Origin: Lagopus muta
Lineage: Eukaryota; Chordata; Aves; Galliformes; Phasianidae
DNA: 64,000 nucleotides
Assembly: GCF_023343835.1 (NCBI RefSeq)
Contig: NC_064472.1
Span: 44,091,799 to 44,155,798 of the forward strand
Direction: 5' to 3'
Shown: positions 60,351-64,000 of the stretch, piece after piece
Position numbering within the stretch: position 1 is the stretch's first letter
Layout of the letters: each line of letters starts with the position of its first letter
Notes under the pieces: model-generated
Databases searched by the model: none
Seen by the model: only the letters and a program-made list of their open reading frames with translations
Told to the model about the DNA's origin: nothing
Translations under genes and position numbers: made by a program

Positions 60351-63300
60351 GTTATTGGCAAAAACTAATTCTAACATACACATGTAAATGCATATCTATT
60401 TGTCATGGACCAGACAGGTAAATTTCTACATATTTGAACATTAACATAATTTTATTTGTCTCCCCCAATTACAATTGAAGCGCTGTGTTTTGTTTTAAAA
60501 ATGTGTTGCTTGAGCTTGTGTGAGCTCCTCCTAAGCTGTGCACTTTCTCCTTAAATTATGGAATTAGGGGCCTCCTCTGATCACTGACTGAAGCTGGTGC
60601 CTGAAAACCACTGAATCTGATGGTGACAGACAAGTGCGTCCAATTCCTGGAAGCCAGCTGCTGGATACCTCTGCTGAAAGCTCCAATGCGCATCCATGCT
60701 GGTATCCACTAGCAGCTTCCCCCCACCATCATCTTCCACACGCAAGGAGAGGTTTGCAGTCACAGGTTCATGCCTCAAGTTTCAAGACATTTCATCAACA
60801 TGATTATTTAGCATTGTCATCCATGGTCTTGGTTTGGTGAGGCCAGGACTACATCAGAGCTGTTTTACTGATATCCACTGCTTAAAGTTTAATACACCTC
60901 CAACTGAACAGACTTTCTTACTGCACCAGGAAGTGAGACTTGGTTGTGCTACCATGTCAAGTTATAATTTGGCTCCTGATAACCACTGCATTTGGCAACA
61001 GTATGGTGGTGCAGGAATTCTCATTGGTATGAACAATTCTGTTTCTCATGTGAGGGGAAACTGCAGGATTGGCATCTAATCCATAGTATCAAACAATCTC
61101 CTTTTCACTCTAGGACAGTCCCAGAGGAACATATCCTACTTTGTCCAGGGTATTTCCCCTATAACTTTTAATGGGGACCAAAGAGAAGATGTTTCTAGAG
61201 CCTGGTTATATATTTCTTCTTTGCTTGAGACAGCAGTTGCTGGAATGCATCTGTGTCCAATCAGGGGTTCATAAAAACAATTCCTGAGTCTATGCCCCTA
61301 AATCATCTGCCTGCTTTATCTGAGGTGCCAAAGACCCATTTCCTCAGCACAACAATCCTTTTCTAGGTCTCAGCTCTCAGCTTGGAGATACACTTTTGTA
61401 CAAGATATAGTTGCAAATCCTTCTTGCTTTTGCCTTGTCTGTATCTAGTTAGATTCATACCTGTAGTGTATCCAAGACAAGTGCCAGTGAAAGTCTTCTG
61501 ATGGTGGAGAATCAAACGGGCATTGGGGAAAACTCCTTCTGTTTAACAGGTATCAGGCTCAGAAAGAAGACATGGCATCTAAGCAAACTAAGAAGGAAAG
61601 GGGCCTATCTGAATATGTTTGCTTGAGTTGACACAAGATATATTTGCTCCATGGCAGAGATGGCAAAGGTGTTTAAAACTCTTACAAGCCACCACTTTTT
61701 TCTGTGAAGCAGCATCCTTCAATGCATGGATATGTGAGATGGTACATCTGTTCTGATCAGATGACTGAGAACAGAGAAAACAGCTGACTGAGCTGCTGCA
61801 TGTATGTGCATCTGTTCATCTGCAGATCTGCAGGCAGGAATGCAAGAAAGCAAATACTTGGCAGCAGAAAAACATGTCCTTTTTCATAATCTGTCACATC
61901 CAGACTGTCAAAGCAAGGCAAAAGAGAGTGTTCAGAGATCACTCTGCTGACTCTATTCTAAAGAGTCAGTTGAGGGAAGAGAACCAACAAGAATGCCAAG
62001 GAAAGAGAAAAGAACTAGACAGAGAGAGCTACCTTTTTTCTAAAGCATTTTGCCTAATGATAATAAAAGAGAGAGGCCTTGGTCTTTACATCATCCGAAG
62101 GTCCGAGTTTCAAGGAAGAAACAGCTGCTCATAGCTCAAAGGACATAGCCAGCAGAGGAGAATGGAGCACAGAGTATTCAGAGAAGTATTCCTAAGTATT
62201 CATATACAGAGGGAAACAACATTTCACTGTTAAATGGGGCCCTTAATTGCATGAGAGGAAATCAGGCAAAACAGACAAATCCGTCAAGGAAATAGTACTA
62301 GAAAAGCTATGACGTGTGCTGGAAATCAGCCTAGTGCTTCCACAGTTCTGATCCAGTCCACCTTTGCACTCCCATGTCAGGACAAGCCAGGCCTTTTGAG
62401 CCAGGCTATTTTGTTGTTAAATAACAGCTTCTGCCCACCTGGTAGGAGGCCTGCTGCCTGCTCACCTTTAAAAAGAAGATTTGAGACAGCTATTCATCCA
62501 AGAAGACAGAACTGAAATTTTTTCATTTTCTTGTGAACAAGGAGGAAAAAGAGAGTTGAAGAAGGGACACACTACCATGTCATGAAAAACATTAGAGAAG
62601 AGGCAGACTCTTTCATCACTGACTCCTTGCTTCTCCCCTCCAGATGGTGGGATGTCTCAAGTGAAGACTGGCAGGGACAAAGTCGCGGTGGCAGTCTGGC
62701 AACAAAGTGCTTCCCATCCAAGCAAAAAGCAGGTTTACCCTGATGCAGGCCAGCCTTTCCTCAATTACAAGCATGTGGCTGACGCTCAAAAAGAAGTAGA
62801 CTTCTGAAGATCTCTCAGGAATAAGCCATGTAATTGGCCAGCAACTCTCAACAACTTCCAACTACTGGCTTCTTTGTCTGAGGTTATGAAAACATGAGAC
62901 AGCTAGGGCATTCCCAAATCCTAAATTATGTACGTAATCTACTGTGCAGCTGAGTGGCTGCCCCTGAGAGGAGGGCTGTGATTGTTTCCAAGTCAAATAG
63001 CAACGATTAGAGCTCTTGCCCCTGTAAGTACAAAGCTTTTTAGAAGATTTGTGTATATTATAAACAGGGAAAAACTGATTAATTTTCTTTTCCCCATAGT
63101 CCTCAATAATAAAAACAAATACACATGTATATACGTCTATATGGGCAAAAGTCAAGATTATTAAAAGGTCAGCCTCATAGAGAGATACTACACAATTTAG
63201 GTCCACTAACATGAAGGCATTCATACAGGATTGCATTGCTCAATGCTGTCTCCATCTACCATCGAAGTATTAAGTGTTTTCACCCTTGACATTTTCTTGT

Positions 63301-64000
63301 CAGAAGATAATCTTTGCAGGAAGCACTTATTCTTCCCTACCACAGGTCACATTCTATCCTCAGAAAGGCCCATGCAGAGAATTTAGGCTATACGTGAGAA
63401 AAAAGATGTTACCAAGGCCAGAGCAGCCCACACTTCACACAGCAAACCAGGACAGTTTAAAAGCATTTCAAACTTACTTCACAACACTGTCTAGCTGCTC
63501 AGAACAGTCTGATGGCTAGCACAGTTCTAAAAGAAAATAGTTCATGGGAAACAACTATTCTAGAAATGATGCTAAATAAATTCCCCTTGCAAACGATCTT
63601 TGAGAGAAATCAGCTCTAGGAACAGTTGTTAAATAATTTAATTGCTCATTTATAAAGCAAAAGGAAAAAAAAAAACTCTAAACTTTACGCCATTGGGTGG
63701 TTTGTGGTGTTAAAGTACATTATGGATTCCCACATGAGTGCCATTAAGATGGAGTTAAAGGGCAGAGTACATATTGGTAAATTAAATTGCACAGATGGTG
63801 CAATTCCCCAGGAATAAGCATCAGGAACAGAAGTTAGTGTTGTGCTGAAAGTGAAATCTTAATATATAAAAGTGCACAGCTAAATCACTCAACGACTCTT
63901 AACTCTGCTTTATAGTGACACTATGAGGGAGAAAAGGGAAAGGGAAAAAAAACCCACTAAATTAAATGTGACTTTAATGGCACTCACAGAATCTACCGCT
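60351..64000. other. Non-coding, nothing recognised
   Basis: About 3.6 kb to the window edge. Frames of up to 124 codons (62862-63236, minus) have no recognisable domain and overlap frames on the other strand. Poly-A runs lie at 63664-63675 and about 63944-63953. Confidence 0.5.

Noticed and set aside
1..64000. tRNA, rRNA, microRNA, CRISPR array or prokaryote-like operon
   Set aside because: No cloverleaf-like segments with A/B boxes, no rRNA sequence, no spaced direct-repeat arrays; all evidence points to vertebrate intron and flank. A microRNA hairpin cannot be excluded without folding software.

Overview
This is vertebrate nuclear DNA, almost certainly from a bird and probably a galliform such as chicken. 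The main reason is the number of CR1 LINE fragments. They end in the 3'-terminal ATTCTGTG-type octamer without a poly-A tail, and parts still read as CR1 reverse-transcriptase or endonuclease protein. Bird-type ERVL LTR pieces and low overall repeat density fit the same view. There are no bacterial-style operons, and nearly all open frames are chance.

The one cellular gene I can identify is a complexin, best matched to CPLX2, on the minus strand. Its first coding exon is at 25090-25120. It encodes MDFVMKQALG plus one base and is followed by a consensus GTAAGT donor. It lies in a strong CpG island (about 24990-27060) that should hold the promoter and 5' UTR. Positions 1-25089 are then the start of intron 1; no further complexin exon is visible there. 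Positions 27060-64000 are 5' flank. About 3 kb upstream of the start codon, inside a small isolated CpG cluster (28080-28256), is an exact match to the REST/NRSF RE1 core (28157-28172). That is a credible neuron-restrictive control site for a presynaptic gene.

The rest is repeats and non-coding DNA. Intron side (1-25 kb): a GGGAA array (1722-1955), an LTR-like block with a TATA box (about 2073-2570), a CR1 tail (3696-4138), a G-rich tract (7767-7886), GT and TA microsatellites and an ERVL-type LTR piece (about 17960-18215). Upstream side: a pyrimidine tract (28725-28917), three minus-strand CR1 copies (33080-33770, 35188-35941, 36938-38325), two further ERVL-type LTR pieces (38370-38701, 49935-50160), several CR1 tails, and a plus-strand CR1 (50170-50750). 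At 52.5-54.2 kb a CR1 copy is split by an 863-bp solo LTR with a clean 5-bp target duplication (GATGG); the LTR carries three 43-bp repeats, each with a TGAGTCAGC site. A decayed ERVL pol/integrase remnant lies at 56380-57750, and a second solo LTR with a 5-bp duplication (CTCGC) at 58271-58630.

I found no new protein-coding system. The most useful leads are the RE1 site, the out-of-frame upstream ORF overlapping the complexin start codon, and the AP-1/NF-E2-like repeat array in the nested LTR.
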